64,000 nt of DNA from Rhodobiaceae bacterium (GTDB lineage Bacteria; Pseudomonadota; Alphaproteobacteria; Rhizobiales; Tepidamorphaceae): positions 140,684 to 204,683 of the forward strand of contig JACKJK010000008.1 in the NCBI GenBank assembly GCA_020637985.1, in the 5' to 3' direction. Of the stretch, positions 34,099 to 41,982 are shown one piece after another. The translations under genes and the position numbers were made by a program. The notes below the pieces were generated by a model. The model saw only the letters and a list, made by a program, of their open reading frames with translations, ran no database searches and was not told the origin of the DNA. The first letter of the stretch is position 1. Each line of letters begins with the position of its first letter.

Positions 34099-34362
34099 AT
34101 GGCAAACCAGAAAGACCTGCCCCCCGATCACGATCACTGGCTGGTGCGGCCCGCCAACATCCGCCTGCTGTGGGGTGTCTTGATCGGCGCGCTCGCTGTC
34201 ATGGTGCTGGCCGAGTTCGTCTGGCACCCCCATCCGCATTTCGCGCTCGATTCGGCGTTCGGTTTCGGCGCCCTCTATGGGCTGCTGTGCGGTGTCGCGC
34301 TGATCGTCGTCACCAAGACCTTTGCCGTCCTCGTCAAGCGCAAGGACACCTACTATGACTGA
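34099..34362 (+). CDS. Small two-helix membrane protein in antiporter operon
   Basis: The 87-residue protein has two predicted helices (LLWGVLIGALAVMVLAEFVW and GFGALYGLLCGVALIVVTK) separated by HPHPHFALDSAF. A histidine-rich N-terminus (PPDHDHW) and a charged C-terminus (KRKDTYYD) flank them. I do not recognise the family. The gene is between the second and third D-type genes, overlapping the third by 8 bp, so it is surely co-translated. It could be an accessory subunit of the complex. Confidence 0.75.
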   Translation: MANQKDLPPDHDHWLVRPANIRLLWGVLIGALAVMVLAEFVWHPHPHFALDSAFGFGALYGLLCGVALIVVTKTFAVLVKRKDTYYD

Positions 34363-36037
34363 CGTCATCGCGATCCAGCCCGGCCTCCTGCTGATCCTCG
34401 CCGGCCTAGCGTTGCCTCTGCTGGGCGCGCAGATGCGCACCGTGACGATCGTCCTCGTCCCGCTCGTCGCGCTCGCGCTGGTGTGGACAATCCCCGACGG
34501 TCCGGTCTGGACGTTCAAGTGGCTGGGATACGAGCTGGTGCCGCTCGCCGGCGACAAGCTCAGCCGCATGTTCGCGACCGTGTTCTCGATCATGGCGTCG
34601 ATCGGCGGCATCTACGCACTCAACCAGAAGCGCGTGCTCGAACTGGCTTCGGCCTTTGTCTACGCTGGATCGGCAATCAGCGTCGTCTTTGCTGGCGACC
34701 TCATCACCGTCTTCATCTTCTGGGAAGTGATGGCGATTGCCTCGACGCTCATCATCATGAGCAATGGCGAAAGCGCACGCGGCGCCGCCCTGCGCTATGC
34801 CGCGATCCACTTTTTCGGCGGCGTCGTGCTGATGGCCGGCATCGCTGGCCAGATCGCCTCCACCGGTTCGGTTGCGTTTTCGCCGATGCATACCGACACC
34901 GTGTTCCGTTGGCTGATCCTCGCAGGCTTCGTCATCAACACCGGCGCGCCGCCCTTGCATCCCTGGCTGCCCGATGCCTATCCGAAGGCCTCGTGGTCGG
35001 GCACGGTGTTCCTCTCCGCCTTCACCACGAAGACGGCCGTCTACACCCTTATTCGCGGTTTTCCGGGCGCCGATGTCCTGATCTGGATCGGCCTGTTCAT
35101 GATCTTCTATGGCCTGATCTACGCGCTCAATGAGAACGACACGCGCCGCAAGCTGGCCTATTCGATCATCAACCAGGTCGGCTTCATGGTCTGCGCCACC
35201 GGCATCGGCAACGAGATGGCGCTCAACGGAGCTGCCGCGCATGCCTTCGTGCACATCCTCTACAAGGCCGTGCTGCTGATGACCGCAGGGTCGGTGCTGT
35301 ATGCCACTGGCATCACCAGGTTCACCCGCCTGGGCGGCCTGTTCCGCACCATGCCGGTCTCCACGATCTGCTGCATCATTGCTGCCCTGGCGATCTCCGC
35401 GACGCCATGGACCTCCGGATTCCCGGCCAAGTCGCTGATGAGCGCCGGCGCCGCGGAAGCCCACATGGAACTCGTCTGGTTCCTTCTCACCGGCGCTGCC
35501 GCCGGCGTCCTGATCGTCGCCATCAAGCTGCCGTGGTTCATCTTCTTCCAGAAGGACAGCGGTTTGAGGCCGCCCGAGGCGCCGCTCAGCATGCGTGTCG
35601 CCATGATTGCCGGCTCCGCCATGTGCATCGGCTTCGGCGTCTTTCCGGGCGCGCTCTATGCGATGCTCCCGGTTTCGACCGACTACAATCCCTATACCGG
35701 CGGACATGTCGTTTCGCAGATGCAGATCCTGCTCGCCGCGACGGTCGTCTTCTTCGCCTTCCTCGGCCTGCTCAAGCGCACCGAGACCATCTCCCTCGAC
35801 CTCGACTGGTTCTGGCGCAAGTTCGGTTCGCTGCTGGCGTCCGAGTTCGACGTGCGCAGCGGGCTGGCCTGGCAGGGTTTCGCATCCAACGTGAACCAGT
35901 CCGTGCAGCGGATCGTGCGCACCCTGTACCGCCACTATGGCCCGCAGGGCATGATGGCGCGCACCTGGCCGACCGGGCTGATGGCATTTTGGACGACGGT
36001 CATATTGGCCGCCGTGCTCATCCTGTCCTACGTTTGA
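34355..36037 (+). CDS. Third antiporter-like (D-type) subunit lacking the TM7 lysine
   Basis: The 560-residue protein is a further NuoL/M/N-type subunit with the TM5 glutamate (FIFWEVMAIASTLI) and a TM8 lysine (FVHILYKAVLLMTAG). In the helix before HPWLP the usual lysine five residues ahead of the proline is replaced: the sequence reads VINTGAPPLHPWLP, with Asn at the lysine position. It also carries a longer C-terminal part of about 80 residues beyond the last common helix (LDWFWRKFGSLLASEFDV onward). It ends the operon and is followed by an AT-rich region. Confidence 0.85.
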   Translation: MTDVIAIQPGLLLILAGLALPLLGAQMRTVTIVLVPLVALALVWTIPDGPVWTFKWLGYELVPLAGDKLSRMFATVFSIMASIGGIYALNQKRVLELASAFVYAGSAISVVFAGDLITVFIFWEVMAIASTLIIMSNGESARGAALRYAAIHFFGGVVLMAGIAGQIASTGSVAFSPMHTDTVFRWLILAGFVINTGAPPLHPWLPDAYPKASWSGTVFLSAFTTKTAVYTLIRGFPGADVLIWIGLFMIFYGLIYALNENDTRRKLAYSIINQVGFMVCATGIGNEMALNGAAAHAFVHILYKAVLLMTAGSVLYATGITRFTRLGGLFRTMPVSTICCIIAALAISATPWTSGFPAKSLMSAGAAEAHMELVWFLLTGAAAGVLIVAIKLPWFIFFQKDSGLRPPEAPLSMRVAMIAGSAMCIGFGVFPGALYAMLPVSTDYNPYTGGHVVSQMQILLAATVVFFAFLGLLKRTETISLDLDWFWRKFGSLLASEFDVRSGLAWQGFASNVNQSVQRIVRTLYRHYGPQGMMARTWPTGLMAFWTTVILAAVLILSYV

Positions 36038-36347
36038 CGTCTGCCTCACGTAGAGAACGTACGTGTTGCGAGATGGTATTTTCGCGCAATACGAGTAGTT
36101 TTTCGCCGCATTCAATCTCTAGAACCTTGAAGATTGTTTACCTAAGGTAAGATCGAATAAATACTGGCATTTTCCAGAATATTGTTTTCCGCCAACAAAT
36201 CATGTATTCCCCTGTGCGCAAGCGGATGCAACTTTGTTTCAGAATCTGAAATACGCGATTAAGTTTTCTATGACGCAGCCGTCATCCGTAGATGCGAGCT
36301 AATGAAAGTGCCGGGCAAACCGGCATGAAAAGGCAAGGAAAGAATAA
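36038..36347. promoter_or_regulatory. AT-rich intergenic region upstream of mucR with two perfect palindromes
   Basis: No gene is seen in these 310 bp, which are markedly AT-rich relative to the rest of the window. Two perfect palindromes stand out: TTACCTAAGGTAA (36138-36150) and TTTCAGAATCTGAAA (36237-36251). MucR proteins bind AT-rich DNA and repress their own genes in related bacteria, so this may be an autoregulatory region; the palindromes could also bind another regulator. The ribosome binding site AAGGAAAG lies just before mucR. Confidence 0.5.
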
Positions 36348-36767
36348 ATGGAAGACACAGCCCGCAATGAACATCTGATCGAACTGACCGCTGATATTGT
36401 TGCGGCCTATGTCGGAAACAATCCTTTGCAGATGGCGGAACTTCCCGGTCTGATCGCGCAGGTCCATTCCGCGCTGAGCGGGATATCCGGCAATGTCGTC
36501 GAAGAGACCGCCGAACCACTGAAGCCAGCCGTTTCGGTGAAGAAGTCGGTCACGCCCGAGTACATCATCTGCCTCGAGGACGGCAAGAAGTTCAAGTCGC
36601 TCAAGCGCCACCTGCGCACGCACTACGATCTCACGCCCGAACAGTACCGCGAGAAGTGGGGCCTGCCGGCCGACTATCCGATGGTCGCCCCCTCCTATGC
36701 CGAGGCCCGCTCGCGCCTAGCCAAGGAAATGGGACTGGGCCAGCGCCGCAAGCGCGGCCGCAAGTAG
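36348..36767 (+). CDS. mucR: MucR/Ros-family zinc-finger transcriptional regulator
   Basis: The 139-residue protein has the family's N-terminal helical region (ELTADIVAAYVGNN) followed by the DNA-binding domain YIICLEDGKKFKSLKRHL with RTHYDLTPEQYREKWGLP. The first metal position is Cys, but the second is Asp (C-L-E-D) rather than Cys. This is also seen in some rhizobial homologues that fold with little or no zinc. The basic tail QRRKRGRK is typical. MucR silences AT-rich targets and controls surface polysaccharide, motility and cell-cycle genes in Hyphomicrobiales. Confidence 0.92.
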   Translation: MEDTARNEHLIELTADIVAAYVGNNPLQMAELPGLIAQVHSALSGISGNVVEETAEPLKPAVSVKKSVTPEYIICLEDGKKFKSLKRHLRTHYDLTPEQYREKWGLPADYPMVAPSYAEARSRLAKEMGLGQRRKRGRK

Positions 36768-36792
36768 CGCCAGACAACTGACGAATTTCCGG

Positions 36793-36819
36793 ACGCCGCC
36801 TTCTCGCAGAGGGCGGCGT
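36793..36819. terminator. Hairpin between convergent genes
   Basis: ACGCCGCC (36793-36800) and GGCGGCGT (36812-36819) form an 8-bp perfect stem with an 11-nt loop. It lies between the stops of mucR and the convergent hypothetical gene. No clear T-run flanks either side, so intrinsic termination would be weak. Confidence 0.5.
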
Positions 36820-36838
36820 TCGCGTATCTGCCAGCCTG

Positions 36839-37153
36839 TCATTCCGGCGGAGCCGATGCCGCTTCCAGCATCCTGCGTGTCTCCTCCTCCAGGGCGGCGC
36901 GCAACGCGATGTGCCGGCCAGCCCGATAGCTCCAGTGCCCGGTGAGCGCGCGTGCCCTTTCCCGCCGCAGGGCCTTGCGCAGCCAGCGCACGACCCGAGC
37001 GTCGGCGCGCTTTTCGAGAACTGCCGGTGCTCCAAGCCGCAGCAAATCCCGCCGCCGGTCGTAGCAGCGAGCCAGCGCATCGACCTTCGCTTGCACGGAA
37101 GTTTCGGCCAGCACGCAAAGGCGCGCCTCGATATCGCCGTATCCGTTGTCCAT
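36839..37153 (-). CDS. Hypothetical Arg-rich helical protein
   Basis: I do not recognise this 104-residue protein. It is predicted to be mostly helical with many arginines (CYDRRRDLLRLG, RWLRKALRRERARALTG) and cysteines at LCVLA and RCYDRR. A longer form starting at 37201 is possible; I prefer ATG 37153 because the extra 16 residues look unstructured. It lies between mucR and the DnaA-like gene, divergent from the latter. Its basic nature would be consistent with nucleic-acid binding, which is inference only. Confidence 0.5.
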   Translation of the reverse strand: MDNGYGDIEARLCVLAETSVQAKVDALARCYDRRRDLLRLGAPAVLEKRADARVVRWLRKALRRERARALTGHWSYRAGRHIALRAALEEETRRMLEAASAPPE

Positions 37154-37319
37154 CGCGAATGACCTCCAGTCGGGAAAACGATCCGGACAGGATGCGGTCA
37201 TGCAGAACGGCGTGGACTAGTCCGCGGGCCATGGCCTGAACGGCCCGGCGCGCGCTGGCATTCCGGCCTACGCGGGCCGCATTGGTCATCCCACCTGCAC
37301 TTATCCCCGCCTCCGCGAC

Positions 37320-37349
37320 TTGGCCCATGATCCGAAATAGGAATATAAT
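37320..37349 (+). promoter_or_regulatory. Sigma-70-like promoter
   Basis: TTGGCC (37320-37325) and TATAAT (37344-37349) are separated by 18 bp, and the perfect -10 box stands 20 bp before the ATG of the DnaA-like gene. The distance leaves room only for a very short 5' leader containing the CAGGGAG ribosome site. Confidence 0.55.
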
Positions 37350-37369
37350 CCTCTATCAGGGAGCAAGCG

Positions 37370-37783
37370 ATGTTTCGGTCGAGCCATCCAGCAGCAATCC
37401 AACCGGCATTGCCCGCCACGACAGACACGGCACCTGGCGGTTGCCGGCAACCGGCATGCCGGCTGGTGCGCGGCGAGCGCGAAACCGCCGTCCGCGTCGC
37501 GATTGTCGTCGCGTCGGCGAGAGCGGTCGAGGTGTGCGCCCTGTTCGCGCCAAGCCGCGGCCCCGCCTGTGTGGCACTGGCGCGCCAGATCGCCATGTAT
37601 CTCGCACCCGTCGCCTGCGGCCTGACACTCACCGAGGTCGGCAGGGGCTTCGGACGCGACCGCACGACGGCAGCCCACGCCTGCATGGTCGTCGAGGAAA
37701 AGCGCGACGACATCGCCTTCGATGCCCTCGTCGCCCGGCTCGAGAGCCGCCTCGCCGATGCACGCGAGGGAGGCCGCAAGTAA
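37370..37783 (+). CDS. Helix-turn-helix protein resembling DnaA domain IV
   Basis: The C-terminal half of this 137-residue protein (about residues 68-125) reads ARQIAMYLAPVACGLTLTEV followed by GRGFGRDRTTAAHA. This is the DNA-binding fold of DnaA domain IV (helix-turn-helix plus the signature loop normally written GRDHTT). No AAA+ ATPase domain is present, so it is not DnaA itself. Rhizobial genomes often have such a small gene next to a DUF6456 gene, as here. It may bind DnaA-box-like sites; its function is unknown. Confidence 0.75.
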   Translation: MFRSSHPAAIQPALPATTDTAPGGCRQPACRLVRGERETAVRVAIVVASARAVEVCALFAPSRGPACVALARQIAMYLAPVACGLTLTEVGRGFGRDRTTAAHACMVVEEKRDDIAFDALVARLESRLADAREGGRK

Positions 37784-37821
37784 CCGGCGGATGCAGCGAG
37801 GCGACGCAGTTCGCCAGGAAC

Positions 37822-38583
37822 CTGATTGCCGGCCTCGCCGATGGCGACGTCCGTGTCGTTGCGCGTGATGGCGGCTGGGTCCGGATACCGGCCTCGCAAT
37901 CCGGTGCTGACGGAGTTCCTCTGCCCGCCCGGATCGTACAGCGCCTCGTCGATGGCGGTCTGCTGGAACGCGATGGATGCGCGCTGATGGTCACTGCGCG
38001 CGGGCTGCGGTTTTCCGCCGCGACGCCGCCCGTTGGTGCCGCTCCCGAAGCGCGCGGCATACCCGCGGCACAGCCGCGCGCTTCACGCCGCAAGCAGACC
38101 GCGGAGAGCCCGCTGGAATGGCTGCACACCCGGCGCGGGGCCGACGGCGAACCGCTGATCTCGCAGGCTGCGTTCGATGCCGGCGAGCGATTGCGCGCGG
38201 ACTATACCCGCGCCGGCCTCATGCCGCGCCTTGGCCCTGACCTGACAGGAACCATTCCCGGTCGCGGCCGCAAGGCGGGAGCCCGCGGCCCCGGCGAGAT
38301 CATGGATGCAGCCCTGATGGCGCGCGACCGCGTCAACGCGGCCCTGACGTCTGCCGGCAGCGATCTCGCCGGGGTGGCGGTCGACATTTGCTGTCACCTG
38401 AAGAGCCTCGGCGAGGTCGAGCGCGAACGTGGCTGGCCGAAACGCTCCGCCAAGGTGGTCCTCGATCTGGCGCTATCGCGGCTCGCCGCCCACTACGGAA
38501 TCGGAGAAGTCGCGAAAGGTCCGGTGCGCGCGCGGCGTATCGAACATTGGGGCGCGGTTGGCTACCGGCCAGACATCGAATGA
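37822..38583 (+). CDS. DUF6456 protein with unclear start codon
   Basis: The coding frame continues directly after the DnaA-like gene stop. It holds a winged-helix-like N-terminal part (GWVRIPASQSG, LPARIVQRLVDGGLLERDG, LMVTARGLRFS). The DUF6456 domain follows from about PLEWLHTRRGADGEPLISQ to VLDLALSRLAAHYGIG, including the basic GRGRKAGARGPG loop. The first in-frame ATG is at 37987, inside the N-terminal domain. Between 37783 and 37987 there is no ATG, GTG or TTG in frame, so the start given here is a CTG at 37822 and is tentative. Alternatives are the ATG at 37987 or fusion to the upstream gene by frameshifting. Confidence 0.65.
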   Translation: MIAGLADGDVRVVARDGGWVRIPASQSGADGVPLPARIVQRLVDGGLLERDGCALMVTARGLRFSAATPPVGAAPEARGIPAAQPRASRRKQTAESPLEWLHTRRGADGEPLISQAAFDAGERLRADYTRAGLMPRLGPDLTGTIPGRGRKAGARGPGEIMDAALMARDRVNAALTSAGSDLAGVAVDICCHLKSLGEVERERGWPKRSAKVVLDLALSRLAAHYGIGEVAKGPVRARRIEHWGAVGYRPDIE

Positions 38584-38598
38584 GGCCGGCAGGTTGCT

Positions 38599-39018
38599 TC
38601 AGCCGGCCAGCGCGGACTCCGCTTCCGCCTGCATCCGCGCGACCATCGACCGCAGCCCGTTCGAGCGCTGCTGCGACAGGTGTTCGTCGAGGCCGAGCTG
38701 CCTGAGAACCGGCACCGCATCGGTGTCGCGGATTTCCTGCGCCGGGCGGTTCGAGTAGAGCGCGATCAGGATCGCGATCAGCCCGCGCACGATCAGCGCG
38801 TCGCTGTCTCCGACGAACCTGACGTGCGGAACCCCGTCTTGCTCGTAGACCGCCGTGTCGAGCCACACCTGGCTGACGCAGCCCGGCACCTTGTGGGTAT
38901 CGTCATGCTTGTCGGCGGCCAGCGGTTCGAGCGCCTTGCCCAGTTCGATGACGTACCGGTAGCGGTCCTCCCAGTCGTCGAGGAAGGCGAAATCATCGAT
39001 GATCGTTTTGATGTCCAT
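38599..39018 (-). CDS. sufE: SufE-family Fe-S cluster assembly protein
   Basis: The 139-residue protein has the SufE fold signatures: DIKTIIDDFAFLDDWEDRYRY at the N-terminus, the sulfur-accepting cysteine in HKVPGCVSQVW near residue 48, and a C-terminal helical region. SufE takes persulfide from the SufS desulfurase for Fe-S cluster assembly. No sufBCDS genes are nearby. The start at 39018 gives the conserved N-terminus; the frame is open 27 codons further upstream. Confidence 0.9.
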   Translation of the reverse strand: MDIKTIIDDFAFLDDWEDRYRYVIELGKALEPLAADKHDDTHKVPGCVSQVWLDTAVYEQDGVPHVRFVGDSDALIVRGLIAILIALYSNRPAQEIRDTDAVPVLRQLGLDEHLSQQRSNGLRSMVARMQAEAESALAG

Positions 39019-39228
39019 GCTCTGCTCGCTGCCCATGCCGCCGCGCGCGGTCCTGACAGGCGCATATAGCCCGCTGCCGCGCCGTTCGGAACCCCACACC
39101 GGGATTCGCGGGCCGTCAAACGTGAGTGCCCCGGCCTGCGGGTTGCCGCGTCGAGGGCGCGACGCGAGGTTGGCAACCGCAGGCCGGGGCTCGGGGAAGG
39201 CGAGGCGGGCCGGTCCCGCAGCCGAATC

Positions 39229-39708
39229 TCAGTACTGGTTCGCGGATTGCCGGATCAGGGAACCGATCGCGTTGACCGATCCGGTCTGGGTGGCGACCGC
39301 GCTGGGCGCTGGCCCGCCCTGGGGAGCAGACGCGCCGGGCGGCGGATAGAAATGCGCGACAGCGCCGTCGTCCTGCGGCACGATCTGCACCCGGGTGGTG
39401 GCGACGCTGCGCCCGCCGTTCTGGACTTCGATATCGGCGTGTTCGCCGGTCAGGTCGCCGAGGTAACCGTAGACCAGCTTGGCGCCATATTGCGCCTTGG
39501 CACCGAAGGACTTCAGTGCGGCCTGGCCGGTCGCGCAGGCGTCGGGATTGCGCGCGCAGAAACCCGACATGTCGGAAACGAAGGTCTGTGCGGCGTAGAT
39601 CGCCTCGCCGGTCGAAACCGCGGCCTCGCCGCCCCGCTCGCCGTTGCCAGCGGGCAGGAGGAGCACGACCAGCGATAGCCAGAAGACGGTACGCAAGAGG
39701 AAGAACAT
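39229..39708 (-). CDS. DUF5330-like small membrane/exported protein
   Basis: The 159-residue protein has one N-terminal hydrophobic helix (FFLLRTVFWLSLVVLLLP) followed by a motif-rich short domain with DMSGFCARNPDACATGQAAL, typical of rhizobial DUF5330 proteins. A proline-rich tail (YPPPGASAPQGGPAPS) follows. The two cysteines (FCARNPDAC) probably form a disulfide in the periplasm. Function is unknown. It is divergent from the sensor kinase gene. Confidence 0.75.
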   Translation of the reverse strand: MFFLLRTVFWLSLVVLLLPAGNGERGGEAAVSTGEAIYAAQTFVSDMSGFCARNPDACATGQAALKSFGAKAQYGAKLVYGYLGDLTGEHADIEVQNGGRSVATTRVQIVPQDDGAVAHFYPPPGASAPQGGPAPSAVATQTGSVNAIGSLIRQSANQY

Positions 39709-40073
39709 GGGAACGCCCTTTTCCCTATCCGGTTGTATTCTTGTGCGCCGGCCAGATCCCCATCCAGTCCTGCGCGATTGGAGCCACGCTAGCGGGCCCG
39801 GTTTGCGATCGCCTTCAGCCGTTCGGTACAATTTGAGCGAATTCCGGTTTTTTCCGGGAAATGCGCCACGCAATGCCACTGCGCGGTGCTGGCGCGATTG
39901 CGGCGCCGGGCATTAACCAATCGATCACCGTGATTTCCGAAAGGCAATGCCGGCGTGCCGTTTCGTTGCCCATCGACGCTAGCCATGGCGGTGCCTTAGG
40001 CGTTCCTTAAAGTGGCCATGGAAGCGTGGGATCCAACAGAACCTGATTGGGCGGCACGGCGTTTTCGGTGCCG
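39709..40073. other. 365-bp gene-free interval between divergent genes
   Basis: No reading frame with coding character is seen. The interval separates the DUF5330 gene (minus) from the sensor kinase gene (plus) and is moderately AT-richer than the flanks. The only recognisable element is the CtrA-like box annotated separately near the kinase gene. Promoters for both genes should lie here, but I could not define a convincing -35/-10 pair. Confidence 0.6.
39996..40010 (+). promoter_or_regulatory. CtrA-like box upstream of sensor kinase
   Basis: TTAG-N7-TTAA (spacer GCGTTCC) differs from the CtrA consensus TTAA-N7-TTAA by one base. It lies about 64 bp before the ATG of a DivJ/PleC-like kinase gene. 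CtrA is the master cell-cycle regulator of alphaproteobacteria. The same one-mismatch form occurs again at 44586. Confidence 0.45.
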
Positions 40074-41966
40074 ATGGCGAGCGTGACGAGTATTCCGTTT
40101 CATAGTTCCGCGGGTGGCCTCCCCGGCATCGATTCCCTGCTGCACGCCTCGGCGCGCACCAACCCGGATGCCGCGCGTGAGCATCGCGTCTTCATTGCCT
40201 GCCATCTCGGCGCTGGCATTGCCGCGCTCGCCGCCCTGCCGCTCTATCTTGTCTTCGCCCGCGCCGTCGATGGTCCGACCGCGGTGCTCGCGACCATGCT
40301 GACGCTGCCGCTCGGCTTCTCCCTCTACGTGATGCGCACCGGCGCGCTGGACCGCGCCCATGCATTGTCCATCGGCTCTGCCGCGGTGTTGCTGACAGCC
40401 CTGACCGCCATGACCGGCGGGTTGTTCTCCGGCGCGATCCCTGCGCTGGCGATCGTCCTCGGCCTGGGCTTTGCGCTCGGCAGCGCGCGCACGCGCGGCG
40501 TGGTGGTCGTCGTGACGGTGGGTGCGTTGATTGCCCTTGTCGCTGGCCATCAGGCGGGAATGGTTGTGGACACCGGCTCCGACGCGCTATTGCCGCTGCC
40601 AGCCTGGACGGCCGGGCTGCTCGTCGCCTTTCCGGCCATCCTGCATGCAATGGTCTGGATGGCATCGGCACGCGCCGCCCATGCCGAGTTTGCCCGTCTG
40701 GCCGAGGAGGAGGGCCTGCGCAACAAGCGCCTTCTCGACGCCGCCTGCGATCTCGTCACGCTTCACAACGGCGCCGGCAACCTCGTTTATGCGTCGCAGG
40801 CAACGACCCGCCTGTTGGGCGTCGAACCAACCGCCATCCGCGATGCCGGGCTGTTCAACCGCATCCACGTCGCCGACAGGCCGGCATTCCTGCGCCTTCT
40901 CGATGTCGCGCAGATGGGCAAGGAGACCGAGTCGGCCGACATACGCGTGCGCCTCGGCGATGCCGACGCCGACGGGCCGCGCTTCGGCTGGTTCGAGATG
41001 CGCTGCCGCGCCATGCCCGGCAGCCGCGACGTCATCGCCATCCTGCGCGAAACCGGCGAACGCAAGGCACACGAGGACGAACGCGACGCCGCGGTCGCCG
41101 AGGCACAGCGCGCCAATGCCATGAAGACCCGTTTCCTGGCCAGCGTGAGCCACGAGCTGCGCACCCCGCTCAATGCCATCATCGGCTTTTCCGAGGTGCT
41201 GACGCAGGAGCTCTTCGGCGCCCTGGAGAACGATAAGTACCAGGAGTACGCCGAGCTGATCCTGCAAAGCGGCCGCCACCTGCTCGACGTCGTCAACGAC
41301 ATCCTCGACATGTCGAAGATCGAGGCCGGCAAGTTCGAGATCTTCCCCGAGCCGTTCCATCTGGAAAACGTCCTGCGCCAGAGCGCGGCGATGCTGGAGG
41401 GACGGGCCGGGGAAAAGGGCGTGCGCATCAACCTGGCAATCGAACCCCAGCTGCCGGAACTGAACGCCGACCAGCGCTCCTGCAAGCAGATCTGCCTGAA
41501 CCTGCTGTCCAACGCGGTCAAGTTCACCCGCGAAAACACCGCCGAGGGCGAGGGAAGGGTGACCCTCAGCGCAATCCGGCGCGGCAGGTTCCTGGAAATC
41601 GCGGTGCGCGACAACGGCATCGGCATTGCGCCCGAAGATGTCGCGCATGTTGGCGAACCCTTCTACCAGGCGCACTCGACCTATGCCCGCAACTTCGAGG
41701 GTACCGGCCTTGGCCTCTCGGTGGTCCGCGGGCTGGTCGAGTTGCACGGCGGCCGGTTCGCGCTGGAAAGCACGCTGGGCCAGGGCACGACGGTCACTGT
41801 GGCATTGCCGATCGACGGACCTGAGGCCGGTGACGAGGAGGCGGAAGGCAAGACCGCGCACCTCACGCACCTCAAACCGCGGTCAGGCCCGGTGACGGCC
41901 GACCCACGCTGCACCGTCAGCGAGGATCTGGCGACAGTCGAGGAACTGGTGCGCAAGACGGCCTGA
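40074..41966 (+). CDS. Membrane PAS sensor histidine kinase, DivJ/PleC-like
   Basis: The 630-residue protein has an N-terminal membrane region of about six helices (residues 40-205), then a PAS domain at roughly 220-335 (ACDLVTLHNGAGNLVYASQ) with a Glu/Arg-rich helix behind it. The dimerisation domain carries the phospho-accepting His in SVSHELRTPLNAIIGFSEVL near residue 362. The HATPase domain has N-box LNLLSNAVKFT, G1 DNGIGIAP and G2 GTGLGLSVV. The HisKA form with NDILDMSKIEAGKF is that of the DivJ/PleC/PdhS group, which controls DivK and cell polarity. I give no symbol because orthology cannot be proven. A TTG start at 40047 is possible. Confidence 0.85.
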   Translation: MASVTSIPFHSSAGGLPGIDSLLHASARTNPDAAREHRVFIACHLGAGIAALAALPLYLVFARAVDGPTAVLATMLTLPLGFSLYVMRTGALDRAHALSIGSAAVLLTALTAMTGGLFSGAIPALAIVLGLGFALGSARTRGVVVVVTVGALIALVAGHQAGMVVDTGSDALLPLPAWTAGLLVAFPAILHAMVWMASARAAHAEFARLAEEEGLRNKRLLDAACDLVTLHNGAGNLVYASQATTRLLGVEPTAIRDAGLFNRIHVADRPAFLRLLDVAQMGKETESADIRVRLGDADADGPRFGWFEMRCRAMPGSRDVIAILRETGERKAHEDERDAAVAEAQRANAMKTRFLASVSHELRTPLNAIIGFSEVLTQELFGALENDKYQEYAELILQSGRHLLDVVNDILDMSKIEAGKFEIFPEPFHLENVLRQSAAMLEGRAGEKGVRINLAIEPQLPELNADQRSCKQICLNLLSNAVKFTRENTAEGEGRVTLSAIRRGRFLEIAVRDNGIGIAPEDVAHVGEPFYQAHSTYARNFEGTGLGLSVVRGLVELHGGRFALESTLGQGTTVTVALPIDGPEAGDEEAEGKTAHLTHLKPRSGPVTADPRCTVSEDLATVEELVRKTA

Positions 41967-41982
41967 TATCTCGGCCGGCACG

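Noticed and set aside
34355..36037. NuoL/NuoM of respiratory complex I
   Set aside because: It is embedded in an Mrp-type operon with overlapping genes and no nuo genes. It is better called a third antiporter-like subunit.
36793..36819. Strong intrinsic terminator of mucR
   Set aside because: The hairpin is good but no T-tract follows on either strand, so only a weak terminator call is justified.
39709..40073. tRNA or small RNA gene in the interval before the sensor kinase
   Set aside because: No cloverleaf, no terminator hairpin and no promoter pair could be recognised.
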